Shown here in pieces: positions 36,200 through 44,606 of a stretch of DNA of 53,882 nt (within the stretch, counting starts at the first letter, position 1; each line of letters starts with the position of its first letter). The notes beneath the pieces are model-generated. The model worked only from the letters and a program-made list of their open reading frames with translations, made no database searches and was not told the DNA's origin. The DNA is taken from positions 39,440-93,321 of the forward strand of contig JAIXKJ010000008.1 in assembly GCA_026928255.1 (NCBI GenBank), read 5' to 3'. Source of the DNA: Anaerolineales bacterium (GTDB lineage: Bacteria > Chloroflexota > Anaerolineae > Anaerolineales > Villigracilaceae). Both the position numbers and the translations under genes were made by a program.

Positions 36200-37444
36200 A
36201 TGGATATCGAAAAAGCAAACGACGAAGCAATTAACCGCATGATGGAATCGCGTCCGATGTTGGTCGGCATGGGCGTCGCCCGCGACGTCATCCCTGGCAT
36301 GAGCGACGACCTGCTGATGCACGCCGGCCCGCCGATTACTTGGGCGCGCGCTTCGGGTCCGATGCGCGGCGCGTTGACGGGCGCGTTAATCTACGAAGGC
36401 AAAGCCAAAGACATGGCGGAAGCGCAGGCGCTAATCGAGTCGGGTAAGATCAAGTTAGAGCCTTGCCACCATCACCATTCGGTGGGACCGATGGCGGGCG
36501 TTACCAGCCCGTCCATGTGGGTTTATGTCGTCGAAAATAAAACGCACGGCAACAAGACCTTCTCCAACGTCAACGAAGGCTACGGCAAAGTTTTGCGCTA
36601 CGGCGCGTACAGCGAGGACGTGCAGGAACGCCTGCACTGGCTGAATGACGTGATGGCGCCCGTGCTGGCGAAAGCCATCGAGTTGAGCGGCGGCTTGGAC
36701 ATGCGCGCGCTGATGGCGGAAGCCCTGCACATGGGCGACGAAGGACACAACCGCAACAAGGCGGGCTCTTTCCTTTATACCGCCAAAATCGCGCCTTACG
36801 TCGTACAAGCCGCGCCCGATTCTGAAACCGCCGCGGCGATCATCAAGTCGCTGGGCGAAAACGCGCTGAGCGTGTTGAACCCCGTCATGGCGGCGTGTAA
36901 GGCAATGGCGGAGACCGCGCACGATATCGAAGGCAGCACCATCGTGTCGGTCATGGCGCGCAACGGCACGGACTTCGGCATTCGTGTCAGCGGGCTGGGC
37001 GACCGTTGGTTCACCGCCCCTGTGGCGACTCCGCAAGGCTTGTACTTCCCAGGCTTCAGCGAAGCGGACGCCAGCGGCGACGTCGGCGACAGCACCATCA
37101 CCGAGACGGCAGGCATCGGCGGCTTCGCTATGGCGGCGGCGCCCGCCATCGTAACTTTCGTCAGCGGCAAGCCGAAGGACGCCATCAACGCCACGTTGGA
37201 GATGTACGAAATCACGCACGGCGAGCATAAATATTTCACTATCCCGCCGCTGGATTTTCGCGGCACGCCGACCGGCATTGACATCCGCAAGGTGGTCGAG
37301 ACGGGCATCACGCCGCGCGTCAACACCGGCATCGCGCACAAGGAAGCGGGCGTCGGGCAGGTCGGCGCGGGCTTGGTGCGTCCGCCGTTTGAGATGTTCC
37401 AGGAAGCCTTCATGGCGTACGCCGAGAAGTACGGCTTTGCGTAA
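36200..37444 (+). CDS. DUF1116 protein (YlbE/AllG family)
   Basis: A 414-residue DUF1116 protein. Family features include PPITWARASGPMRGA near residue 44, the natural histidine run PCHHHHSVGPMAG (His90-93), NEGYGKVLRYGAY and LHMGDEGHNRNKAG. It is the second of the three proteins (AllF, AllG, AllH) reported as oxamate carbamoyltransferase in E. coli; DUF1116 is thought to be the part with the metal-like His cluster. AAAGGAG precedes the ATG. In E. coli these three genes are contiguous; here the nitrilase gene separates fdrA from this gene, and the third partner is 14.6 kb downstream. Confidence 0.87.
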   Translation: MDIEKANDEAINRMMESRPMLVGMGVARDVIPGMSDDLLMHAGPPITWARASGPMRGALTGALIYEGKAKDMAEAQALIESGKIKLEPCHHHHSVGPMAGVTSPSMWVYVVENKTHGNKTFSNVNEGYGKVLRYGAYSEDVQERLHWLNDVMAPVLAKAIELSGGLDMRALMAEALHMGDEGHNRNKAGSFLYTAKIAPYVVQAAPDSETAAAIIKSLGENALSVLNPVMAACKAMAETAHDIEGSTIVSVMARNGTDFGIRVSGLGDRWFTAPVATPQGLYFPGFSEADASGDVGDSTITETAGIGGFAMAAAPAIVTFVSGKPKDAINATLEMYEITHGEHKYFTIPPLDFRGTPTGIDIRKVVETGITPRVNTGIAHKEAGVGQVGAGLVRPPFEMFQEAFMAYAEKYGFA

Positions 37445-37447
37445 GAA

Positions 37448-37570
37448 ACCAGTGATGAACAGAGATGAACGGAGATATAGGATTGTCATTTCGACGAGCG
37501 TCAGCGAGGAGAAATCAGATTTCTCGCCAGCGGCTCGAAATGACAGAGTCAATCCCCGTTCATCTACGGT
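37448..37570. repeat. MITE-like repeat, family A, interrupted by another repeat
   Basis: The left end ACCAGTGATGAACAG...GATGAACGG and the right end ATCCCCGTTCATCTACGGT match the family A element at 33390-33454. The middle is replaced by a different palindromic element at 37484-37545. It lies between the DUF1116 gene and the tandem cyclase gene. Confidence 0.6.
37484..37545. repeat. Nested palindromic element, family C
   Basis: Ends TGTCATTTCGA (37484-37494) and TCGAAATGACA (37535-37545) are perfect 11-bp inverted repeats, with an inner hairpin GAGAAATC/GATTTCTC (37509-37525). This end sequence resembles a common bacterial repeat type and appears to have inserted into a family A copy. Confidence 0.7.
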
Positions 37571-37597
37571 AAATAAAAACTGAAAGGAGAAAACTTT

Positions 37598-39262
37598 ATG
37601 GCTCAATCGGTAATTGATATTTTAAGCGCCGCCAAATGGTTTGACTTGAATCAAGCTCTGAGCATTTTCACGCCGCCTTTCCCCGGCGAAATGCCCTTAC
37701 AAGTTCAATTCTTCAAACGGCTGACAGGCTCATTCATCGGCGGGCAAGGCGCGAACGGACAACTGATCGAGTGGAGCAACAACACCGGCACGCATCTGGT
37801 CGGACCGCGCGCCTTCCACTCAGGCGCCCGCGCCATCGCGGACATTTCGCTCAGCGACCTCTACGGCGAAGGCGTCATCGTGGACATCTCCGACGACGTT
37901 TCGGATTACAGCCTCTACACGCCCGAGATGATCACTTCGCGCGTCGAAGTCAAACAGGGCGACATCCTCATTATCAACACCGGCTACCACAAATACGGCT
38001 GGGACCAGCCCGACGTCCGCAGCGAAGCGGCGCAAGGCGGCGTGGAAAATAAAGAGTTCGGCTACTACCTGCGCCACCCCGGCCCCTCGCCTGAATTCTT
38101 CCAATGGGCGCTGGACATGAAACTCAAACTGGTCGGCGTGGACTGCGGCTGCGCGGAACACCCGATGAACACCAACTTGCGCTACATGCACGCCCGCGAG
38201 TTTGAAAAAGCCGAAGCCAAACTGAAAGAGACGCACGGCAAAAGTTGGGACGAACTCTTCCCGCCCGAAGACTACTACAAACTGACGCACGTCGTCATGC
38301 CCCAATCGGGCTTGCTGCTGGCGGAAGCGCTCGGCGGGCAAATTGACGAACTCAAAAATCAACGCGCCTGGATCATGGTCAACCCCGTGCCGTTCATGGA
38401 AGTCGAATCGGCGTGGAGTCGCGTCGCGGCGCTCCTGCCGCCCGACGGCATGGACGCGGGTCAATTTTTCGACGCGTTGCGCGCCGCCCCCATCCTCGAC
38501 ATGACCGTCCCCTTCAGCGTGCAGTCGCCGCAGTGGGCGAACTACGTCCCGCTCAGCGTCAACTACACCAAGCGCGTCGGTGGGCAATACTTCGGCATGG
38601 GACGCAACAACGCGCACTGTCGCGCCAGTTTCCACCTCGCCACCCACATGGACGGCGAGCGCCACTTCTACATGACCGGGCGCACCATCGGGCAGATGCC
38701 CTTCGATTACTGGTTCGGCGCGGGCGTCATCGCCGACATCTCCGATATGGTCAGCGACACCAGCGTCTACTCGCCCGAAATGATCGAAAAGGTCGCGGAC
38801 GTGCGCAAGGGCGACATCCTCATCGTCAAGACCGGCTACAACAAATACGGCTGGAACAGCCCCGACTCGGACGAGTTCCGCTACATGATTCGCCACCCAG
38901 GTCCCTCCGCCGACTTCGCGGATTGGTGCGTGGAGAAGGAAATCAAATGGCTGGGCGTGGACTGCGTGGCGATGGAACACCCGATGAACACCATCCAGCG
39001 TAACTGGCACCCGAAGACCTTTGAAGAAGCCAACCGCAAATTGATGGAAGCCTTCGGCAAAACTTGGGACGAGATGTACCCGCTCGACAAGTACTATCAA
39101 GATATGCACCTCAACCTCTTCCCGAAGAACATCATCCACGCCGAGAATTTGGGCAAAGACCTCGCCAACCTCGCCAGCGGACGCTACTTCATCGGCTGCT
39201 TCGTGCAAAAAGGCATGGAACTTGAATCCTGCTGGGGTCGCTTCGTGGCGTTTAAGGAATGA
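37598..39262 (+). CDS. Tandem cyclase-family metal hydrolase, one half degenerate
   Basis: A 554-residue protein made of two cyclase-family domains (about 1-265 and 285-554). The family includes kynurenine formamidase, isatin hydrolase and other cyclic amide hydrolases, using Mn or Zn held by an HxGTHxDxxxH-type motif. The C-terminal copy keeps it: His346, His350, Asp352 and His356 in FHLATHMDGERH. In the N-terminal copy the matching positions are Asn62, His66, Val68 and Ala72 (NTGTHLVGPRA), so metal binding is probably lost. Both halves keep the GDILII(V/K)TGY(H/N)KYGW line. It may work as a covalent pseudo-dimer with one active site, opening a cyclic amide. GAAAGGAG precedes the ATG. Confidence 0.87.
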   Translation: MAQSVIDILSAAKWFDLNQALSIFTPPFPGEMPLQVQFFKRLTGSFIGGQGANGQLIEWSNNTGTHLVGPRAFHSGARAIADISLSDLYGEGVIVDISDDVSDYSLYTPEMITSRVEVKQGDILIINTGYHKYGWDQPDVRSEAAQGGVENKEFGYYLRHPGPSPEFFQWALDMKLKLVGVDCGCAEHPMNTNLRYMHAREFEKAEAKLKETHGKSWDELFPPEDYYKLTHVVMPQSGLLLAEALGGQIDELKNQRAWIMVNPVPFMEVESAWSRVAALLPPDGMDAGQFFDALRAAPILDMTVPFSVQSPQWANYVPLSVNYTKRVGGQYFGMGRNNAHCRASFHLATHMDGERHFYMTGRTIGQMPFDYWFGAGVIADISDMVSDTSVYSPEMIEKVADVRKGDILIVKTGYNKYGWNSPDSDEFRYMIRHPGPSADFADWCVEKEIKWLGVDCVAMEHPMNTIQRNWHPKTFEEANRKLMEAFGKTWDEMYPLDKYYQDMHLNLFPKNIIHAENLGKDLANLASGRYFIGCFVQKGMELESCWGRFVAFKE

Positions 39263-39271
39263 TTTCCCCGT

Positions 39272-39360
39272 CCCTCACCCTAACCCTCTCCCAGAGGGAG
39301 AGGGGATTCTCCTCTCTCTTTTCCCCCTTCTCCCTTTGGGAGAAGGGCTGGGGATGAGGG
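39272..39360. repeat. MITE-like palindromic repeat, family B (long copy)
   Basis: Two hairpins, CCCTCTCCC/GGGAGAGGG near 39284-39304 and CCTTCTCCC/GGGAGAAGG near 39326-39346, inside outer CCCTCACCC and GATGAGGG ends. It is the reverse-complement relative of 53729-53850. It lies between the tandem cyclase gene and the NmrA-like gene. Confidence 0.7.
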
Positions 39361-39384
39361 CAAGAATGAGGGCAGCGCCTTAAT

Positions 39385-40236
39385 ATGATTCTCGTAACCG
39401 GCGCGGCGGGCAAGACGGGACAGGCGGTCGTGCGAGCCTTGTCCGCGCGCGGAGAATCTGTGCGGGCGTTCGTCCGCCGCGCCGAGCAGGTTGACCAACT
39501 CCTGGCGTTGGGCGCGGCGGAAGCGCAAGTCGGCGAGATGCTCGACCCAACCGACCTGCAAAACGCGGCGCGCGGCGTAAAGGCGATTTACCACATTCCG
39601 CCCAACGTCAGCCCGCACGAAGTCGAAATGGGCGAGCGCGTCATCGCGGCGGCGCGTTCGGCGGACGCGGCGCATTTCGTCTATCACTCCGTCTTGCACC
39701 CGCAAGTGCAAGCCATGCCGCACCACTGGCTGAAAATGCGCGTCGAAGAGGCGCTCTTCGCCAGCGGACTGACCTTTACCATTTTGCAGCCTTGCGCCTA
39801 CATGCAAAACGTTCTGGCGCAAGAGCGTTCCATCCGCGAGCGCGGCGTCTACCCCGTTCCTTACCCGACGCAGACGCGCTTAAGCCTCGTGGATTTGGAG
39901 GATGTGGCGCAAGCCGCCGCCGTCGTGCTGACCGAACCCGACTGGTATAATGCCGTCATCGAGTTGGTCGGCGCGCCGGGCATGACGCAGGACGAAATCG
40001 CCCGCGCGTTGAGCGAACAACTCGCCCGCTCGGTAACGGCGCAAGCCGTCCCGCTCGCCGATTGGCAGGCGCAAGCCCGCGCCGCTGGTCTGGGCGAGTA
40101 TCAGATCGAAACGCTGAGCGGAATGTTCCGGTATTACGCGCAGTGCGGGTTGAGCGCTAATCCGCGCCTTTTACAATTTCTGCTGAACCGACCGCCGACA
40201 TCCTTCGCAGAATACATCCAAAGAACGATGCGCTAG
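39385..40236 (+). CDS. NmrA-like NAD(P)-binding protein
   Basis: A 283-residue atypical short-chain dehydrogenase. The Rossmann start VTGAAGKTGQAV has the GxxGxxG nucleotide loop, followed by RAFVRRAEQ (an Arg favouring NADP). The canonical YxxxK catalytic pair is not evident; the protein has the NmrA/isoflavone-reductase-like layout with YHSVLHPQ and LQPCAYMQNVL. Such proteins are NADP sensors or reductases. It could reduce a pathway intermediate or a quinone, or regulate. There is no good ribosome site before the ATG and a repeat sits upstream, so its expression may differ from its neighbours. Confidence 0.82.
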   Translation: MILVTGAAGKTGQAVVRALSARGESVRAFVRRAEQVDQLLALGAAEAQVGEMLDPTDLQNAARGVKAIYHIPPNVSPHEVEMGERVIAAARSADAAHFVYHSVLHPQVQAMPHHWLKMRVEEALFASGLTFTILQPCAYMQNVLAQERSIRERGVYPVPYPTQTRLSLVDLEDVAQAAAVVLTEPDWYNAVIELVGAPGMTQDEIARALSEQLARSVTAQAVPLADWQAQARAAGLGEYQIETLSGMFRYYAQCGLSANPRLLQFLLNRPPTSFAEYIQRTMR

Positions 40237-40289
40237 ACCTTTTGCAAGTCAACTTCCGCACAAGTTGCGGGCAAACGAGGAGAACGTGT

Positions 40290-41168
40290 ATGAAGCCAGC
40301 GCCATTTGAATATCACGCGCCGACAACGCTTGACGACGCCCTGTCTTTACTGACCGAACACGGCTACGACGCCAAAGTTCTGGCAGGCGGACAAAGCCTG
40401 GTGCCGATGATGAACTTCCGCATCGCCCAGCCCGCCGTTTTAATTGACATCAACAACATCCCCGACCTCGCCTACATCAACGCCGAGGAAGGCGGCGTGC
40501 GCGTCGGCGCCATGACGCGCCACCATCAATCCGAAATCAGCCCGATCATGGCGCAACACGCCCCGCTGATTTATTCCACCATGCCGAAGATTGCGTACCC
40601 GCAAGTTCGCACGCGCGGCACCTTTGGCGGCAGCCTTTCGCACGCCGACCCCGCCGCCGAACTCCCGACCCTAACCACAACGCTGGACGCGAAATTCCGC
40701 CTCGTCAGCCAACGCGGCGAGCGCTGGGTTCCCGCCAGCGAATTTTTTCTCGGCTTGTACACCACCGCGCTGGAGCCCGACGAAATCCTCGCCGAAGGCT
40801 TCGTCCCCGAACTGCCGCCGCGCTCGGGCTGGTCTTTGCAGGAAGTCAACCGCCGCAAACACGACTTCGCCCTGGCGGGCGTCGCCGCCACCGTTACGCT
40901 GGACGAGAACGACGTCTGCCAGAACGCGCGGCTGGTCTTCCTCAGCGTCGGCGACCGACCGATGTACGCCGAACGCGCCTCGACCCTGCTTCAAGGGCAG
41001 GCGCTGACGTCCGAAGCGATTCGCGCCGCCGCCGAACTGGCTTCGAGCGAAGAGATCGACCCAGGCGACGACATCCACGCCACAGCGGATTTCCGCCGCC
41101 ATCTGGCAAACGTGCTGTGCAAACGCGCCCTCGAACAGGCGCGTCAACGCGCGCAGGGACAAAAGTAG
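40290..41168 (+). CDS. Molybdenum hydroxylase FAD subunit (CoxM-like)
   Basis: A 292-residue FAD-binding subunit of the xanthine dehydrogenase/CO dehydrogenase family. The FAD-binding lines are AGGQSLVPMMNFR (near 33-45), RTRGTFGGSLSHADP (near 107-122) and the C-terminal CO-dehydrogenase flavoprotein domain (about 175-285). It passes electrons from the Fe-S subunit to an acceptor. The ATG at 40290 has GAGGAG 7 nt upstream, so I reject the longer in-frame reading from 40242. Gene order M-S-L matches cox operons. Confidence 0.9.
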   Translation: MKPAPFEYHAPTTLDDALSLLTEHGYDAKVLAGGQSLVPMMNFRIAQPAVLIDINNIPDLAYINAEEGGVRVGAMTRHHQSEISPIMAQHAPLIYSTMPKIAYPQVRTRGTFGGSLSHADPAAELPTLTTTLDAKFRLVSQRGERWVPASEFFLGLYTTALEPDEILAEGFVPELPPRSGWSLQEVNRRKHDFALAGVAATVTLDENDVCQNARLVFLSVGDRPMYAERASTLLQGQALTSEAIRAAAELASSEEIDPGDDIHATADFRRHLANVLCKRALEQARQRAQGQK

Positions 41169-41177
41169 GAGACGAGC

Positions 41178-41669
41178 ATGGAAGCGACCAACCAAAAAAT
41201 TGAACTGACCGTAACCGTCAACGGGACGCGCTACGAACGCGAAATCGAACCGCGCATGTTGCTGAGCGATTTTCTGCGCCACGAAATCGGGCTGACCGGC
41301 ACGCACGTCGGCTGCGAACACGGCGTCTGCGGCGCTTGCTCGGTGCTGATGGACGACCAACCCGTGCGCTCCTGTCTGATGTTCGCCGTGCAAACGCAAG
41401 GACACGAAATTACCACCGTCGAAGGCTTAGGCACAATGGACGCGCTCAGCCCCGTGCAGCAAGCCTTCCACGAGGCGCACGGTCTGCAATGCGGCTTTTG
41501 CACGCCAGGCATCCTGACCACCGTAACCGCCTTCCTCGAAACCAACCCCGACCCCAGCGAAGAGGAAGCCCGCGAGGCGATTTCGGGCAACCTCTGCCGC
41601 TGCACGGGCTATCAACACATCGTGGACGCGGTCTTGCTCGCGGCGAAGAAAAAACAGGCGGCAGGGTAG
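41178..41669 (+). CDS. Molybdenum hydroxylase 2Fe-2S subunit (CoxS-like)
   Basis: A 163-residue iron-sulfur subunit with two [2Fe-2S] clusters. The plant-ferredoxin-type cluster is held by Cys46, 51, 54 and 66 (GCEHGVCGACS...RSC), and the second by Cys105, 108, 140 and 142 (CGFCTPG...CRCTGYQ). It carries electrons from the Mo site to FAD. AGGAG lies 7 nt before the ATG. All eight ligands are present, so it should be functional. Confidence 0.95.
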   Translation: MEATNQKIELTVTVNGTRYEREIEPRMLLSDFLRHEIGLTGTHVGCEHGVCGACSVLMDDQPVRSCLMFAVQTQGHEITTVEGLGTMDALSPVQQAFHEAHGLQCGFCTPGILTTVTAFLETNPDPSEEEAREAISGNLCRCTGYQHIVDAVLLAAKKKQAAG

Positions 41670-41677
41670 GAGGCGCA

Positions 41678-44041
41678 ATGGCTACGCTAGATCACAACGA
41701 TAAGAAAGTCATCGGCAAGCGCGTTGTCCGCAACGAAGACCCGCGCCTGCTGACCGGACAAGCGCAATACGTGGACGACGTGGACTTGCCGGGCATGGCG
41801 CACGCTGCCATGTTCCGCAGCGAGTACGCTCACGCCCGCATCCTCAGCCTCGACGTTTCCAAAGCCCGCGCATATCCTGGCGTGCTGGCGGTCTTCACCG
41901 CCGACGACATGGGCGCGGACTGCTACCCAGGTCCGCCGCTGGTTTCGCCGCCGCCGACCGTCAAGGACGTGGTCTTCAACTCGCGGCGACAGGTGCCGCT
42001 GGTCAAGGAAAAAGTCCGCCACGCGGGCGAGGTCATCGCGGTGGTCGTCGCCGAGACGCGCTACATCGCCGAGGACGCCGCAGACTTAATTGACATCGAA
42101 TACGAACCGCTGCCGGTCGTCGCCGACATCGAACAGGCGCTCGAAGCCGACAGCCCGCTGGTGCACGACGACCTCGACTCGAACCTCGCCGCGCAATTGA
42201 TTCAAACCAAAGGCGACTACGAAGCCGCGCGCAAATCCGCCGACGTGTTGATTCGTCGCCGCTTCACCATCGAACGCGGTACGGCGGCGGCGATGGAGAA
42301 TCGCGGCATCGTCGCCCAATGGGACGCCAAATCCGAATCGCTCACCGTCTGGGACACCACCCAGGCGCCGATCCCGATTCGCAACGGGCTGGCGGCGCGG
42401 CTGGGTCTCTCTGAAAGCAAGGTGCGCGTCATCGCGCCCTTCATCGGCGGCGGCTTCGGTCCCAAGATTATGATGTTCTACTCCGAAGAAATGCTCGTCC
42501 CTTGGCTGGCGATAAAACTCAACCGCCCAGTCAAGTGGATTGAAGACCGCCGCGAAAACTTCTACGCCACCACGCAAGAGCGCGGACAAGTCCACGACGT
42601 GGAAATGGCTTTCACCCGCGACGGCAAGATTTTGGGCATCAAAGACGACTTCATCCACGACACGGGCGCTTACGACCCCTACGGCTTGACCACGCCGCTC
42701 AACACCCAAAGCCACGTCATGGGCGGCTACGACATCAAAAATTTCACCTCCGAGTTCAAGGTGGCGTTCACCAACAAAACCATCGTTACCCCCATGCGCG
42801 GCGCGGGGCGTCCGCACGGCGTGTACGTCATCGAACGCATGATGGACATCGCCGCCAAAGAACTGGGCATTGACCGCGTCGAAATCCGCCGCCGCAACCT
42901 GATTCAACCCGACGCCTTCCCCTACGAACACGGCATCATTGACCAAGCCTTCGCGCCGCTCATCTTCGACAGCGGCAACTACCAAGCCGCGCTGGACGAA
43001 ACGCTGAAAGCCATCGGCTACGAGAAATTCGTCAAGGAAGAGCAGCCGCGCTATCGGGCGGAAGGCAGGCGCGTCGGCATCGGCGTCTTGCCCTTCATCG
43101 AGACGACGGGCGTCGGTCCTTATGAAGGGGCGCGCGTAACCGTCGAAGCCAACGGAAAAATCGCCGTCGCCACCGGCGTCGGCACGCAAGGGCAGGGACA
43201 CTTCACTTCCTTCGCGCAGATCGTCGCCGAGCAGGTGGGCGTGGACGTAACCGACGTTCGCATCACAACGGGCGACTCGGCGCACTTCAACTGGGGCACG
43301 GGGACGTTCGCCAGTCGCGGCGCGGTGGTGGCGGGCAACGCCATGCACGCCGCCGCAGTCATGGTTCGCAAAAAGATTTTCAAACTGGCGAGCAAAGTCC
43401 TCAACGCGCCCGAAGAGGAATTGGAGTTAGAAAACGGCGTCGTGCGCGTGGCGGACATCCCGCAGAGTTCTATCAGCCTCAAAGATTTGGCGGTTTTGGC
43501 GAACCCGTTGCGCGGCGCGGTCGAGCCGGGCACCGAGCCTGGACTGGAAGCCACCGCTTATTACGGTCCGCAATACGGACCGACCGCCTTCGGCGTGCAT
43601 GCCATGATTGCCGAAATCGACCCCGAAACGATGATGATAAAAATCTTGCGCTACGTCGTAACTGAAGACTGCGGCACGATTTTGAACCCGCTCATTTTGG
43701 AAGGTCAAGTTCACGGCGGCGTCGCGCTGGGCTTGGGCAACGCTTATTATGAAAAATTACATTTCGACGAGAACGCGCAATTGCTCAACGCCTCGTTCAT
43801 GGATTACCTGCTGGTCGGCTCGACCGAAATGCCGCGCATTGACGTGCGCCACTTGGAGACGCGCTCGCCGCTGAACGAGTTGGGCACGAAAGGCGCCGGC
43901 GAAGCGGGCGCGATCCCCGTCCCCGCCTTGTTCGCGCAGACGATGGAAGACGCGCTCTACGACTATAATTTTGAAATTCGAGAAACGCCGCTCAATCCGA
44001 ACCGCCTGTTCGAGATTGTGCGCGAGGAGAAGACTACATGA
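41678..44041 (+). CDS. Molybdenum hydroxylase large subunit (form II, not CO dehydrogenase)
   Basis: A 787-residue catalytic subunit of the xanthine oxidase family, which hydroxylates a carbon next to nitrogen or an aldehyde using water. Mo-cofactor lines include GGGFGPKIMMF, TQGQGHFTSFAQI and the active-site Glu742 in GTKGAGEAGA. The loop at the position of the CO dehydrogenase AYRCSFR motif reads MRGAGR (373-378), as in form II enzymes, so it is not a true CO dehydrogenase. The substrate is probably an N-heterocycle, judging from neighbours. The start is the ATG at 41678 with AGGAGG 6 nt upstream; the frame is open much further upstream but that is inside the Fe-S gene. Confidence 0.93.
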   Translation: MATLDHNDKKVIGKRVVRNEDPRLLTGQAQYVDDVDLPGMAHAAMFRSEYAHARILSLDVSKARAYPGVLAVFTADDMGADCYPGPPLVSPPPTVKDVVFNSRRQVPLVKEKVRHAGEVIAVVVAETRYIAEDAADLIDIEYEPLPVVADIEQALEADSPLVHDDLDSNLAAQLIQTKGDYEAARKSADVLIRRRFTIERGTAAAMENRGIVAQWDAKSESLTVWDTTQAPIPIRNGLAARLGLSESKVRVIAPFIGGGFGPKIMMFYSEEMLVPWLAIKLNRPVKWIEDRRENFYATTQERGQVHDVEMAFTRDGKILGIKDDFIHDTGAYDPYGLTTPLNTQSHVMGGYDIKNFTSEFKVAFTNKTIVTPMRGAGRPHGVYVIERMMDIAAKELGIDRVEIRRRNLIQPDAFPYEHGIIDQAFAPLIFDSGNYQAALDETLKAIGYEKFVKEEQPRYRAEGRRVGIGVLPFIETTGVGPYEGARVTVEANGKIAVATGVGTQGQGHFTSFAQIVAEQVGVDVTDVRITTGDSAHFNWGTGTFASRGAVVAGNAMHAAAVMVRKKIFKLASKVLNAPEEELELENGVVRVADIPQSSISLKDLAVLANPLRGAVEPGTEPGLEATAYYGPQYGPTAFGVHAMIAEIDPETMMIKILRYVVTEDCGTILNPLILEGQVHGGVALGLGNAYYEKLHFDENAQLLNASFMDYLLVGSTEMPRIDVRHLETRSPLNELGTKGAGEAGAIPVPALFAQTMEDALYDYNFEIRETPLNPNRLFEIVREEKTT

Positions 44042-44487
44042 AATTATCTGGCGAGTACGTTTTCGACGGTCCGCGCGAGGAAGTTTGGAAGTTGGTGCGC
44101 GACCCTGAAGTGTTGATGAAATGCATGCCCGGCACGCAGACCGTCAACAAAATCAGCGACTCGGAGTTCACGGGCGAAGTAACCGTTCGCATCGGTCCCT
44201 TTGCGGGCGTTTTTACCGGGCGCGTCATCATCAGCGACGAAATCCCGCCGCAAAGTTGCACGCTGACCGTCGAAGGCACGGGCAAAATCGGCTTCCTCAA
44301 AGGAGTCGGCGCGATTGAAATGACCGAGCTTGAAGGGCAAAAAACGCTGATGAAATACAGCGGCGAAGCCCAAATTGGCGGCAAGGTCGCCAGCGTCGGT
44401 CAACGGCTGTTCGACACGGTCAGCAAGACCATGATGAAGCAGGGGCTCGACACCCTGAACGGATTTTTGAAATCAAACGCCGCCTGA
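44038..44487 (+). CDS. CoxG-family SRPBCC protein
   Basis: A 149-residue SRPBCC-fold protein of the CoxG (CO dehydrogenase subunit G) family. The family start MKLSGEYVFDGPREEVWKLV and the CMPGTQTV line are clear. CoxG helps recruit the Mo hydroxylase to the membrane or assists maturation in carboxydotrophs. This copy stops after the SRPBCC domain with no long hydrophobic tail. Its ATG overlaps the large-subunit stop (ATGA), so the two are translationally coupled. The following gap (44488-44606) is AT-rich with no feature I can name. Confidence 0.88.
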   Translation: MKLSGEYVFDGPREEVWKLVRDPEVLMKCMPGTQTVNKISDSEFTGEVTVRIGPFAGVFTGRVIISDEIPPQSCTLTVEGTGKIGFLKGVGAIEMTELEGQKTLMKYSGEAQIGGKVASVGQRLFDTVSKTMMKQGLDTLNGFLKSNAA

Positions 44488-44606
44488 CGGCGATTGGTGA
44501 GTTTGAATTTGCTAAAAAATAAAAAATGAAAGGAGGCGCCGCCGACAAATAAAGCGACCCGTTCCCAACCTTTTGTTGCACGTTCAATTACTCAAAGGAG
44601 AAACGA

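Noticed and set aside
36466..36480. Four-histidine run in the DUF1116 gene as an artificial tag
   Set aside because: It lies within a conserved family motif (PCHHHHSVGPMAG).
41336..41677. A much longer N-terminus for the Mo hydroxylase large subunit
   Set aside because: This stretch is inside the Fe-S subunit gene in another frame; the ATG at 41678 has AGGAGG and begins at the family start.
32187..43348. Long open frames antisense to the CoA-transferase, cyclase and Mo hydroxylase genes
   Set aside because: They mirror the G+C-rich codon pattern of the plus-strand genes, lack ribosome sites and show no recognisable domains.
40290..44487. CO dehydrogenase operon
   Set aside because: The active-site loop is MRGAGR, not AYRCSFR, and no CO maturation genes such as coxDEF are present.
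44526..44552. Eight-codon upstream frame before the BMP gene
   Set aside because: Too short and without a ribosome site; no evidence of a leader peptide.
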